NCBI RefSeq assembly: GCF_009769385.1 | Contig: NZ_VKAB01000008.1 | Coordinates: forward strand, 372,001 to 436,000 | Length of the DNA stretch: 64,000 bases | Direction of reading: 5' to 3' | Origin: Saccharothrix deserti | Lineage (GTDB): Bacteria; Actinomycetota; Actinomycetes; Mycobacteriales; Pseudonocardiaceae | Shown: one piece after another, positions 50,666-59,812 of the stretch | How the letters are laid out: each line of letters opens with the position of its first letter | Numbering within the stretch: the stretch's first letter is position 1 | Notes under the pieces: model-generated | Told to the model about the DNA's origin: nothing | What the model saw: the letters and a program-made list of their open reading frames with translations, nothing else | Databases searched by the model: none | Made by a program: the position numbers and the translations under genes

Positions 50666-52582
50666 ATGACTACCGACGTTGGTAACGGCGCCGCGCCAGC
50701 CGGCTCGCCGGACAAGGCCGGCACCGACAAGGCCGGCACCGTCCGCAAACTCGACCGGGTGGTGATCCGGTTCGCCGGCGACTCCGGCGACGGCATGCAG
50801 CTCACAGGTGACCGGTTCACCTCGGAGGCGGCCGCGTTCGGCAACGACCTCGCCACCCAGCCGAACTTCCCGGCCGAGATCCGGGCGCCTCAGGGCACCC
50901 TGCCGGGCGTGTCCAGCTTCCAGCTGCACTTCGCGGACTACGACATCCTCACCCCCGGCGACCGCCCCGACGTGCTCGTGGCGATGAACCCGGCGGCGCT
51001 CAAGGCGAACATCGACGACCTGCCCAAGGGCGGGATCCTGATCGTCAACACCGACGAGTTCACCAAGCGCAACCTGGTGAAGGTCGGCTACGCGGCCGAC
51101 CCCCTGGAGGACAACTCCCTCACGGAGACCTACCAGGTGCACAAGGTCGCGATGGCCACGCTGACCATCGGCGCCCTGGAGAACACCGGCCTGGGCAAGA
51201 AGGACGCGGAACGGGCGAAGAACATGTTCGCCCTCGGCCTGCTGTCCTGGATGTACCACCGGCCGACCGAGGGCACGGAACGGTTCCTGCGCGAGAAGTT
51301 CGCCAAGAAGCCGGACATCGCCGAGGCCAACGTGCTGGCGTTCCGGGCGGGCTGGAACTACGGCGAGACCACCGAGTCCTTCGCGGTCACCTACGAGGTC
51401 GCGCCGGCCAAGCTCAACCAGGGCACGTACCGCCAGATCACCGGCAACACGGCGCTCGCCTACGGCATCGTCGCGGCCGGTCAGCAGTCCGGCCTGCCCG
51501 TGGTGCTCGGCACGTACCCGATCACCCCGGCGTCGGACATCCTGCACGAGCTGTCCAAGCACAAGAACTTCGGCATCACCACGCTGCAGGCCGAGGACGA
51601 GATCGCGGGCATCGGCGCGGCGCTGGGCGCCTCGTACGGCGGCGCGCTCGGTGTGACGTCCACCTCGGGCCCCGGTGTGGCGCTGAAGTCCGAGACCATC
51701 GGCCTGGCCGTGATGACCGAGCTGCCGCTCATCGTCATCGACGTGCAGCGCGGTGGCCCGTCCACCGGTCTGCCGACCAAGACCGAGCAGGCCGACCTGC
51801 TGCAGGCGATGTTCGGCCGCAACGGCGAGTCGCCGGTGGCGATCGTCGCGCCGCAGTCGCCCGCGGACTGCTTCGACGCCGCGCTGGAGGCCGCGCGCAT
51901 CGCGCTGGTCTACCGCACGCCGGTGCTGCTGCTGTCCGACGGCGCGATCGCGAACGGCTCCGAGCCGTGGCTGATCCCGGACGTCGAGGACCTGCCCGAC
52001 CTGTCTGTGACGTTCGCCACCGAGCCGAACGCGCCGGACGGCACGTTCTGGCCGTACCTGCGGGACCCGGAGACGCTGGCCCGGCCGTGGGCGGTGCCCG
52101 GCACGGCGGGGCTCCAGCACCGCATCGGCGGTCTGGAGAAGGCCGACGGCACCGGCAACATCTCCTACGACCCGGCCAACCACGACCACATGGTGCGGCT
52201 GCGGCAGCGCAAGATCGACGGCATCGAGGTGCCGGACGTCGAGGTGGACGACCCGTCCGGTGAGGCGCGCGTCCTGGTCATCGGCTGGGGCTCGTCCTAC
52301 GGCCCGATCGGCGCCGCCGCGCGCCGGGTGCGCAAGCTGGGGATGCCGGTGGCGCACGCGCACCTGCGTCACCTCAACCCGTTCCCGAAGAACCTGGGTG
52401 ACGTCATCAGCCGGTACGACCGGGTCATCGTGCCGGAGATGAACCTCGGCCAGTTGGCGCTGCTGCTGCGCGCCAAGTACCTGGTCGACGCGATCAGCTA
52501 CACGAAGGTGCAGGGCCTGCCGTTCAAGGCCGAGGAGCTTCAGGACGTGCTCGCCGATGTGATCAAGGGAGTGTCCGAATGA
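50666..52582 (+). CDS. korA: 2-oxoglutarate:ferredoxin oxidoreductase, alpha (gamma-alpha fused) subunit
   Basis: A 638-residue subunit. The N-terminal gamma domain (about residues 28-220) begins V-V-I-R-F-A-G-D-S-G-D-G-M-Q. The pyruvate-ferredoxin-type alpha domain (about 255-620) has G-T-Y-P-I-T-P-A-S-D-I-L and G-P-S-T-G-L-P-T-K-T-E-Q-A-D-L. With KorB it converts 2-oxoglutarate and CoA to succinyl-CoA, CO2 and reduced ferredoxin, giving an NAD-independent TCA step known from mycobacteria. Its stop overlaps korB by 4 bp. Confidence 0.95.
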   Translation: MTTDVGNGAAPAGSPDKAGTDKAGTVRKLDRVVIRFAGDSGDGMQLTGDRFTSEAAAFGNDLATQPNFPAEIRAPQGTLPGVSSFQLHFADYDILTPGDRPDVLVAMNPAALKANIDDLPKGGILIVNTDEFTKRNLVKVGYAADPLEDNSLTETYQVHKVAMATLTIGALENTGLGKKDAERAKNMFALGLLSWMYHRPTEGTERFLREKFAKKPDIAEANVLAFRAGWNYGETTESFAVTYEVAPAKLNQGTYRQITGNTALAYGIVAAGQQSGLPVVLGTYPITPASDILHELSKHKNFGITTLQAEDEIAGIGAALGASYGGALGVTSTSGPGVALKSETIGLAVMTELPLIVIDVQRGGPSTGLPTKTEQADLLQAMFGRNGESPVAIVAPQSPADCFDAALEAARIALVYRTPVLLLSDGAIANGSEPWLIPDVEDLPDLSVTFATEPNAPDGTFWPYLRDPETLARPWAVPGTAGLQHRIGGLEKADGTGNISYDPANHDHMVRLRQRKIDGIEVPDVEVDDPSGEARVLVIGWGSSYGPIGAAARRVRKLGMPVAHAHLRHLNPFPKNLGDVISRYDRVIVPEMNLGQLALLLRAKYLVDAISYTKVQGLPFKAEELQDVLADVIKGVSE

Positions 52583-53634
52583 CGGCGACGGAACTGGGTC
52601 TGCCAGCCCTGGGGGGACTTGTCGGCGTGCCCACCGCGGACGAGCCGCAGAAGGCCAAGGACTACAAGTCGGACCAAGAGGTCCGCTGGTGCCCCGGCTG
52701 CGGTGACTACGTGGTGCTCAACGCCGTGCAGTCCTTCCTGCCGACGCTGGGCCTGAAGCGCGAGAACATCGTGTTCGTCTCGGGGATCGGCTGCTCGTCG
52801 CGGTTCCCGTACTACATGAACACCTACGGCATGCACTCCATCCACGGGCGGGCGCCGGCCATCGCGACCGGCCTGGCGGTGGCCCGGCCGGACCTGTCGG
52901 TGTGGGTGGTGACCGGTGACGGCGACGCGCTGTCCATCGGCGGCAACCACCTGATCCACACGCTGCGCCGCAACGTGAACCTCAAGATCCTGCTGTTCAA
53001 CAACCGGATCTACGGCCTGACCAAGGGCCAGTACTCGCCGACCTCCGAGGAAGGCAAGGTCACCAAGTCGACGCCGCTCGGGTCGCTCGACCACCCGTTC
53101 AACCCGGTGTCGCTGGCGCTGGGCGCGGAGGCCACGTTCGTCGGCCGTGCGGTCGACTCGGACCGGGCGGGGCTGACCGAGGTGCTGCGGCAGGCCGCCG
53201 AGCACCGCGGGTCGGCGCTGGTGGAGATCTACCAGAACTGCCCGATCTTCAACGACGGCGCGTTCGACGTGCTCAAGGACGCCGAGGAGGCGTCCCGGCG
53301 GATCATCAACGTGGTGCACGGGCAGCCGATCACGTTCGGCGGCGGTGACTACGCGGTGGTGCGGGAGGGCTTCGGCCTGGCCGTGGCCAAGACCGCCGAC
53401 GTCGCGCCGGAGGACGTCGTCGTGCACGACGCGGAGGACCTGAACCTCGCGTTCGCGCTGTCGCGGCTGTCCACGCAGGACCTCCAGCACACCGTGACCG
53501 GCGTGTTCCGCAACACCGCGCGCACGACGTACGACGACGCGGCGCGCGAGCAGGTGGAGCAGGCGAAGGCGGCCAAGCCCGCCGACCTCGGCGCGCTGCT
53601 GCACGGCAAGGACACCTGGACCGTGGCCGGCTGA
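52579..53634 (+). CDS. korB: 2-oxoglutarate:ferredoxin oxidoreductase, beta subunit
   Basis: A 351-residue thiamine-diphosphate subunit. W-C-P-G-C-G-D-Y and G-I-G-C-S-S-R-F (cluster cysteines) precede the TPP motif G-D-G-D-A-L-S-I-G-G-N-H, followed by N-N-R-I-Y-G-L-T-K-G-Q-Y-S-P-T. It is coupled to korA by an ATGA overlap and followed by a strong terminator. The electron acceptor is ferredoxin; no ferredoxin gene is adjacent. Confidence 0.95.
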   Translation: MTATELGLPALGGLVGVPTADEPQKAKDYKSDQEVRWCPGCGDYVVLNAVQSFLPTLGLKRENIVFVSGIGCSSRFPYYMNTYGMHSIHGRAPAIATGLAVARPDLSVWVVTGDGDALSIGGNHLIHTLRRNVNLKILLFNNRIYGLTKGQYSPTSEEGKVTKSTPLGSLDHPFNPVSLALGAEATFVGRAVDSDRAGLTEVLRQAAEHRGSALVEIYQNCPIFNDGAFDVLKDAEEASRRIINVVHGQPITFGGGDYAVVREGFGLAVAKTADVAPEDVVVHDAEDLNLAFALSRLSTQDLQHTVTGVFRNTARTTYDDAAREQVEQAKAAKPADLGALLHGKDTWTVAG

Positions 53635-53653
53635 CCCACGTCCCAGCACAACG

Positions 53654-53692
53654 GAGGACCCCCTGTTCCGCCTCCCGGAACAGGGGGTCCTC
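53654..53692 (+). terminator. Terminator after korAB
   Basis: A perfect 17-bp stem, GAGGACCCCCTGTTCCG with its complement and a five-base loop, 20 bases past the korB stop. It can also serve the convergent gene. Confidence 0.82.
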
Positions 53693-53760
53693 TCGCTTTC
53701 CCTCCCCGGGGAAGCTGTGTTCAATTGCCGTTCAATTGCCGCTGCTCCGCAGACGGCGGG

Positions 53761-55932
53761 CTACGGCGCCTGGCGGAAACCCGCCTTCTCCGCATCCGCC
53801 GTGGTGCGGAACCACACGTCGGCGCGGGTCTCGCGGAAGTTCGCCGACTCGTTGGTGAAGTACCGGCGGCCGGTGAGGGTCGCCTTGACCTGGAACTCCG
53901 GCGCGGGCGCCAGGCCGTCGGACTTCGGCAGCACCGAGCCGGGGCCGAACGGCGAGCGCGGGTTGAAGCCCTCCTGCTGCCCCTGGTAGCGGGGGCTGTT
54001 GCTGGGTGCGGCGGTGGGCCTGCCGCCGGTGCTCGGGCTGAACCCGACCGGACGCGGGCGCACCGGGCGCGGTGGCGGCGGCGTGATCGGCTTCGGTGAG
54101 AGCGGTGCGGGCGGAGGGGTGCGCGGTGCGCCCGCCGGGCGGGTGGGGCGCTGCGGCAGGCCGTTCGCGGTCAGCGGGGTGGGGTTGCCGGCCAGCAGTT
54201 CGGGCGAGAGCGTGGGGACGAACGGCTGGTCGTTGCCCGACGACGGCGGCGGGGTCGGGCGGGTCTGCTCGGGCTCCGGCTCCTCGTCGGTGTCCAGCAG
54301 CGGCTCGAACAGGCTGCGGGGACGGGTGGGCTCGTCCTTCTTCGGCTCGACCTTGGGTTCGGCGGGCTTGGGCTCGACGGGCTTCGGTGGAACCGGCTGC
54401 GGCTGGGCCTGGACCGGCGGCGGCTGAACCGGCTGCGGCTGGACGGGCTGGGCCTGGGGCTGGACAGACGGCGGCGGAACGAACGTGGGCTCGAACGGCG
54501 AGGGCTCCACCGGCTCCGGAGCCTTCACCTCGGGCTCGGCCACCAGTTCGGGCTCGGCGGCGGCGGGTTCGGGCGCACGCGGCGGCTCAGGTGCACGCGG
54601 CATCTCGGGCGCGGCGATTGCGGGCTCGGCAGGCGTGTGCGGCTCGACGACCTCGGGCTTGGACTCGACCGGCGGGGAATCGACCACGGCACTGATGACC
54701 TCGGTCTGAGGCCCCTCGTTCCGGGACCCTTCGTTCCAGGACCCCTCGCTCCGGGCTCCCTCGCTCCACGACCCCTCGGCCCGAGGCGTCTCACTCCGGG
54801 ACGCCTCGTTCCTGAATGCGTCGCTCCGGAAACCCTCGTTCCGGGGTGCGTCACTCCGGGAGGCCTCGGTCCGGGACGCTTCGGCCGCGGGCGCGGACAG
54901 CTCACCGCGCGTCGACTCGACGTCCACGGGCGAGAAGTGGCCGGTCAGGTCGTGCTCGGGCCACACCTGCGGCTCGGGCTCTGCCGGACGCTGCTGCTCA
55001 CCGTCGACCTCGGCGATCGCCTGCGCCAGCGCGGTGGCCGGGATGAGGGCCGTCTCCTCGTTGGACGCGGGCCGGCGCTCCGGCTCGTCCTCCTCCTCGG
55101 GGCCGCCCGCGACCTCGTCCTCGTCGTAGACCTCCTGGACGGGCTCCTCGCGCCACACCTCGCGCGGCTGGAAGACCGCGACCTCCGGCGGGGCGGTCGG
55201 CTCCTCCTGCGGCGGCGCGACCTCGGCGACCGGCTCCGCCGGCACGGCGGGCATCAGCTGCGTCGCCTCGGCGGGCAGCTCCGGCTCGTCCTCGGGCTCG
55301 TACTGCCGCGGCCGGGGGTGCGGCACCGGCGCCGGCTGCGGCTGCGGCTGGGACCTGGGGTACGGCTGCGGCCGGGGCTTCGGCTCCAGCGTCTCCCGGG
55401 TGTCGTGGCCGCCCTCCGGGGCCAGCCGCTCGAACAGGCTGCGCGGGGGCTCGGCGTCGAACTCGGGGAAGTCGTGCTGCTCCTCGAAGTCCGACAACGG
55501 CCGGTGCTCGTCGTCCAACTCCTCCAGCAGCGAATCGCGCTCGTCGAGCTTCATGTTCGACACGTCGTAGCGCGGCGCCTCGACGGAGGACTCGTAGCGC
55601 GGCGCCTCGACAGCCTCGTACCGCGTGCGCTCGGCGGCTTCGTAGCGCGTGGGCTCCGGGGTCAGGACGTCGTCAGCCAACGAACGGGACGACTCCACGT
55701 GCCAGCTGTCGAACTCGTCGCGGGATTCGGATTTCGGCCCGACCGAGCTGCCGACGGACACCCCGCTGCCGACGGACACGGTGGGCGCGGGGCGCGGAGA
55801 GGTCAGGAGGCGTTGCTCCAGGTCTTCCAGCTCGCGCTTGGCCGGACGCACCAGGACCAGCCAGGTGAGCGCGACGCCTGCCACGAAGGACAGCAGGCTC
55901 CACAGCCACACCTGCCCGAAGAGCGAACTCAC
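53761..55932 (-). CDS. Proline-rich membrane protein with C-terminal sunset-like domain
   Basis: A 723-residue protein. One N-terminal membrane helix (about residues 6-28) is followed by about 640 residues of disordered Pro/Glu/Arg-rich sequence. This holds local repeats (R-Y-E-A units near 90-120, S-E-G/N-E-G/S-W units near 370-410, and P-x-P-Q-P runs near 490-540). A compact C-terminal domain of about 45 residues reads R-Y-F-T-N-E-S-A-N-F and A-D-V-W-F-R-T-T-A-D-A-E-K-A-G-F, resembling the actinobacterial sunset domain. GTG 55932 has GGGAGG seven bases upstream. Probably a cell-envelope or division-associated protein; function unknown. Confidence 0.8.
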   Translation of the reverse strand: MSSLFGQVWLWSLLSFVAGVALTWLVLVRPAKRELEDLEQRLLTSPRPAPTVSVGSGVSVGSSVGPKSESRDEFDSWHVESSRSLADDVLTPEPTRYEAAERTRYEAVEAPRYESSVEAPRYDVSNMKLDERDSLLEELDDEHRPLSDFEEQHDFPEFDAEPPRSLFERLAPEGGHDTRETLEPKPRPQPYPRSQPQPQPAPVPHPRPRQYEPEDEPELPAEATQLMPAVPAEPVAEVAPPQEEPTAPPEVAVFQPREVWREEPVQEVYDEDEVAGGPEEEDEPERRPASNEETALIPATALAQAIAEVDGEQQRPAEPEPQVWPEHDLTGHFSPVDVESTRGELSAPAAEASRTEASRSDAPRNEGFRSDAFRNEASRSETPRAEGSWSEGARSEGSWNEGSRNEGPQTEVISAVVDSPPVESKPEVVEPHTPAEPAIAAPEMPRAPEPPRAPEPAAAEPELVAEPEVKAPEPVEPSPFEPTFVPPPSVQPQAQPVQPQPVQPPPVQAQPQPVPPKPVEPKPAEPKVEPKKDEPTRPRSLFEPLLDTDEEPEPEQTRPTPPPSSGNDQPFVPTLSPELLAGNPTPLTANGLPQRPTRPAGAPRTPPPAPLSPKPITPPPPRPVRPRPVGFSPSTGGRPTAAPSNSPRYQGQQEGFNPRSPFGPGSVLPKSDGLAPAPEFQVKATLTGRRYFTNESANFRETRADVWFRTTADAEKAGFRQAP

Positions 55933-56128
55933 GGGAGACCCTCCCACTGCTGCTTGTCACACCCCGACACGCTCCGCTTCCGAGCCTTCACCCGGTTGGG
56001 GAAGCGGTGCAAAACTACCCTGACCGCCGGGTCCGGCGCGTGGGGCCGGCCGGACCTGTGACCAGGGTTCGATGATAGGCCACTCGGAGCAACTGACCAG
56101 CCAAAATGGCTCGCGTACAGTACCCCTT

Positions 56129-57055
56129 GTGCCGCCGTTCACTAACTCCTCCGCTGTTTCGACGGATGTTAACCGCACGAACCGGGGAATCGCTTTCGGC
56201 GTCGGGGCCTACTTCCTCTGGGGCATCGTGCCCGCTTACTGGCCCCTGCTCCAGCCGGCCGCGTCGGTGGAGATCCTGGCCCACCGGGTCGCGTGGTCCC
56301 TGGTCGTGATGGCCGTGATCACCGCGGCGCTCGGCCGGTGGGCGGGTATCCGGCGGCTGTCGAAGCGCGGTTGGGCGATGGTGGCGGCGGCGTCCGTGCT
56401 GATCGCGATCAACTGGGGCGTCTACATCCACTCGGTCAACACCGGGCACGTCGTGGAAGCCGCGCTCGGGTACTTCATCAACCCCCTGGTGAGCGTGCTG
56501 CTCGGGGTGTTCGTCCTGCGCGAACGTTTGCGCTTGCTGCAGTACGCCGCCCTCGCGATCGCCGTCACCGCCGTCGTGGTGCTGGCCGTGGACTACGGCA
56601 GGCTGCCGTGGATCTCGCTGGCGCTGGCCTGCTCGTTCGGCCTCTACGGGCTGCTGAAGAAGACGGTGCCGCTGGAGGCGACGACCAGCCTCACCGCGGA
56701 GAGCCTGGTGCTCGCCCCGATCGCGGTGGGCTACCTGATCTGGCTCGGCCCGGCGGGGACGTTCCACTCGCACGGCTGGGGTCACGCGCTGATCCTGGTC
56801 TCGACGGGTCTGGTCACCGCGATCCCGCTGATCCTGTTCGGCGCGGGCGCCCGGCTCGTGCCGCTGGTGACCATGGGGATGCTCCAGTACCTCGCGCCGG
56901 TGCTCCAGTTCGCCTGGGGCGTGTTCGTGATGCACGAGCCGATGCCCGCGTCCCGCTGGTTCGGCTTCGCCCTGGTCTGGGTCGCCCTGGTGATCTTCAC
57001 CGTCGACGCCGTCCGCGCCCGCCGCCGCCTCCCAGTAGTCACCGACCTCACCTAA
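56129..57055 (+). CDS. rarD: RarD-like EamA-family permease
   Basis: A 308-residue membrane protein with about ten helices and two EamA repeats. The opening G-I-A-F-G-V-G-A-Y-F-L-W-G-I-V-P-A-Y-W is RarD-typical, and so are E-I-L-A-H-R-V-A-W-S and the central N-W-G-V-Y-I-H-S-V-N. Drug/metabolite-type transporters of this group export small molecules; the substrate is unknown. GTG 56129 is chosen because a TACAGT box lies seven bases upstream, suggesting leaderless expression. Its TAA stop is part of the inverted repeat that follows. Confidence 0.87.
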   Translation: MPPFTNSSAVSTDVNRTNRGIAFGVGAYFLWGIVPAYWPLLQPAASVEILAHRVAWSLVVMAVITAALGRWAGIRRLSKRGWAMVAAASVLIAINWGVYIHSVNTGHVVEAALGYFINPLVSVLLGVFVLRERLRLLQYAALAIAVTAVVVLAVDYGRLPWISLALACSFGLYGLLKKTVPLEATTSLTAESLVLAPIAVGYLIWLGPAGTFHSHGWGHALILVSTGLVTAIPLILFGAGARLVPLVTMGMLQYLAPVLQFAWGVFVMHEPMPASRWFGFALVWVALVIFTVDAVRARRRLPVVTDLT

Positions 57056-57207
57056 CCCGCGAGAGTCGAACACCCAGGACCCGAGAGTCGAACGTTCAGG
57101 TACCCCGAGTTCTACGTTCGGAACACGGAACCCGAATCCTGAACGTAGAACTCACCCCACGCGAGCGTTCGACTCTCGTGGTCTGAGCGTTCGACTCTCG
57201 CGGGTTA
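57053..57207. repeat. Nested inverted repeats between convergent genes
   Basis: The outer arms (57053-57071 and 57189-57207) are a perfect 19-bp inverted repeat that includes the stop codons of both convergent genes. Inside lie further GAGAGTCGAAC/GTTCGACTCTC copies and a 13-bp pair GAGTTCTACGTTC/GAACGTAGAACTC at 57107-57119 and 57141-57153. It probably acts as a bidirectional terminator built from multiplied repeat units. Confidence 0.8.
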
Positions 57208-58206
57208 GTGGGAGCGGGTCACTACGTACTCGCTGACCGATTCCAGGGCGTCGCGGGCGGTGCCGGAGGGGAGTACGTGCAGGGTGGCGCGGGCGCGGGC
57301 GGCGTAGTCGTCCAGGGTGCTGCGGGCCCGTGCCAAGCCGGTCGACGCACGGAGGAGTTCCAGCGCCTCGTGCACCTCGGCGTCGTCGGTGATCGGGGCC
57401 GCCAGCAGCTTCGCCAGCCGCGAGTCCGGCTCGTCCTCCAGCGCGTACAGCATGGGCAGCGTCTTCACGCCCTCGCGCAGGTCCGTGCCGGGCGTCTTGC
57501 CGGACTCCTCCGACGGTGACGCGATGTCGATGACGTCGTCGGAGATCTGGAACGCCGCCCCGATGACCTCGCCGTACACCCGCAGCGCCTCCACCTGCTC
57601 GACCGTCACGTCGGAGAACATCGCGCCGAACCGGGCGGCGGTGGCGATCAGCGAACCGGTCTTCTCCGCGATCGTGGTCAGGTAGTGCGCGACCGGGTCC
57701 TCGCCCTCGCGCGGGCCCATCGTCTCGCGCATCTGGCCGGTCACCAGCTCGGAGAACGTCTCCGCGATGATCCGCGCCGCACCCGTGCCCAGGTCCGCGA
57801 CCAGCGCCGACGCGTGCGCGAACAGGTAGTCGCCGGTCAGGATCGCGATGCTGTTGTCCCACTTGGCGTTGGCCGACTCCGCACCGCGGCGCATGGTGGC
57901 CTCGTCCATCACGTCATCGTGGTAGAGCGTGGCGAGGTGGGTCAGCTCGACGACCGCGGCCGCCTTGATCACGCTCGTCCGGTCCCACTCGCTGCCGAAC
58001 TGGGCGGACAGGATGGTGAACAGCGGGCGGATGCGCTTGCCGCCCGCGGACACCAGGTGCAAGGACGTCTCCATCACCGGGTGGAACTCGCTCTGCACGA
58101 CCTTGTGCAGCAGCTCTTCCACCTCGGCCAGACCGCCCTGAACCACCTCCGCGAGCACGGGGTCCGCAAACCGGAACCCCGTCCCCGCCCGCTCGCTACT
58201 GGTCAC
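57205..58206 (-). CDS. Trans-polyprenyl diphosphate synthase (menaquinone side chain)
   Basis: A 333-residue prenyltransferase. K-R-I-R-P (pyrophosphate binding), the first aspartate-rich motif in L-Y-H-D-D-V-M-D-E-A, G-D-Y-L-F-A, and the second motif Q-I-S-D-D-V-I-D are all present. It elongates farnesyl or geranylgeranyl diphosphate to the long menaquinone tail (GrcC/IspB type). Its place beside the complex I genes, which reduce menaquinone, supports that role. Product length cannot be read reliably. GTG 58206 is the start. Confidence 0.9.
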   Translation of the reverse strand: MTSSERAGTGFRFADPVLAEVVQGGLAEVEELLHKVVQSEFHPVMETSLHLVSAGGKRIRPLFTILSAQFGSEWDRTSVIKAAAVVELTHLATLYHDDVMDEATMRRGAESANAKWDNSIAILTGDYLFAHASALVADLGTGAARIIAETFSELVTGQMRETMGPREGEDPVAHYLTTIAEKTGSLIATAARFGAMFSDVTVEQVEALRVYGEVIGAAFQISDDVIDIASPSEESGKTPGTDLREGVKTLPMLYALEDEPDSRLAKLLAAPITDDAEVHEALELLRASTGLARARSTLDDYAARARATLHVLPSGTARDALESVSEYVVTRSH

Positions 58207-58227
58207 GGCTACAGAGCCTACGTACCA

Positions 58228-59811
58228 CTAGAAGATGAACACGCCTGCCCCCGCCCATTCGAGGGCGAACGACGGGTAGACGCCGAGCACGAGCGTGATC
58301 GCCGCGCCCAGCGTGATGGCCACCGTGGTGAACGCGCCGGGCACGCTCACCGTCGGACCGTCCACCGCGGGCTCGCTGAAGTACATCAGCACGATCACCC
58401 GCAGGTAGAAGAACGCCGCCACCGCGCTCGCCACCAGGGCGATCACCACGAGCGGCACCATCTGGGCCTCCACGGCCGCCGCGAACACCACGAACTTGCC
58501 GACGAAACCGCTGGTCAGCGGCAGACCGGCCAACGCGAGCAGCAGGAACGTGAACACCGCGGCCACCACCGGCGACCGCTTGGCCAGACCCGCCCACTGG
58601 GACAGGTGGGTGGCCTCGCCGTCACTGTTGCGCACCAGGGTGACCACGCCGAACGCGGCGATCGTGGTGAAGCCGTAGGCCAGCAGGTAGAACATCGTGC
58701 CGGACAGGCCCTGGTCGTTCAGCGAGATCGCGCCGATCAGCAGGAAGCCCGCGTGCGCCACCGACGAGTACGCGATCATCCGCTTCACGTCGGTCTGGGT
58801 GAGGCCGAGGACCGCGCCGATCACCATGGACGCGATGGCCACGCCCCACAGGACGCCGCTCCACTCCCAGCTCGACCGCTCGAACGCGCCGTAGAGCACG
58901 CGCAGGATGCCGCCGAACGCGGCGACCTTCGTGCACGCCGCCATGAACGCCGTCACCGGCGTGGGCGAGCCCTGGTAGACGTCGGGCGTCCAGGCGTGGA
59001 ACGGGCCGACCGAGGCCTTGAACAGCAGGCCGACGATCAGCAGGCCGAAGCCCGCGTAGAGCAGCGTGTCGGAGCGGTCCGTGGCGGTGGTGGCGCTGGC
59101 GATGTCGGACAGCTTCACCGAGCCGGCGAAGCCGTACAGCAGGGCCACGCCGTACAGGAAGAACGCCGACGCGAACGCGCCGAGCAGGAAGTACTTCACC
59201 GCGGCCTCCTGCGACAGCAGGCGGCGACGGCGGGCCAGGCCGCACATCAGGTACAGCGGCAGCGACAGCACTTCCAGCGCGATGAACATGGTGAGCAGGT
59301 CGTTCGACGCGACGAAGACCATCATCCCGCCGAGCGCGAACAGCGTCAGCGGGAACACCTCGGTCTGCATCTCGCGCCGGGTCGCCAACTCGCGGGTCTG
59401 CATCTTCACGCCGGCCTTCGTGCCGGGCAGGATCGAGGCGTCGGCCACGAACGCGCCGCCGGGCTCGACGGACCGGTCCGCGATGAGCAGCACCGCGCCC
59501 AGGCCGAGCAGCAGCAGCGTGGCCCACAGGAAGATCACCGGGCGGTCGACCGCGATGGTGCCGGACAGGGTCAGCTTGCCCTGTTCGAGGGTGCTCTCCG
59601 CGGACGCGTACACCGCCAGACCGACACCTGCGGCGGCCAGCGTGAGCAGGGTCAGCACGACCTGGCTCGCCCACCGCTGGGCCTTGGGCAGGAACGCCTC
59701 GAAGAGCACGCTGATGCAGGCCGCGCCGAGCACGATCAGCAACGGCGCGACGGCCCCGTAGTCGATCTCCGGGGCTGGCAGCCGCTCCACTTGCGAGAGG
59801 AACGTCGTCAC
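58228..59811 (-). CDS. nuoN: NADH-quinone oxidoreductase subunit N
   Basis: A 527-residue antiporter-like membrane subunit with about 14 helices. The conserved proton-channel segments include F-K-A-S-V-G-P-F-H-A-W-T-P-D-V-Y-Q-G-S-P-T-P and K-R-M-I-A-Y-S-S-V-A-H. It is the last gene of the nuo operon, one base after nuoM, and forms one of the three proton-pumping modules of complex I. Confidence 0.95.
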   Translation of the reverse strand: MTTFLSQVERLPAPEIDYGAVAPLLIVLGAACISVLFEAFLPKAQRWASQVVLTLLTLAAAGVGLAVYASAESTLEQGKLTLSGTIAVDRPVIFLWATLLLLGLGAVLLIADRSVEPGGAFVADASILPGTKAGVKMQTRELATRREMQTEVFPLTLFALGGMMVFVASNDLLTMFIALEVLSLPLYLMCGLARRRRLLSQEAAVKYFLLGAFASAFFLYGVALLYGFAGSVKLSDIASATTATDRSDTLLYAGFGLLIVGLLFKASVGPFHAWTPDVYQGSPTPVTAFMAACTKVAAFGGILRVLYGAFERSSWEWSGVLWGVAIASMVIGAVLGLTQTDVKRMIAYSSVAHAGFLLIGAISLNDQGLSGTMFYLLAYGFTTIAAFGVVTLVRNSDGEATHLSQWAGLAKRSPVVAAVFTFLLLALAGLPLTSGFVGKFVVFAAAVEAQMVPLVVIALVASAVAAFFYLRVIVLMYFSEPAVDGPTVSVPGAFTTVAITLGAAITLVLGVYPSFALEWAGAGVFIF

Positions 59812-59812
59812 G

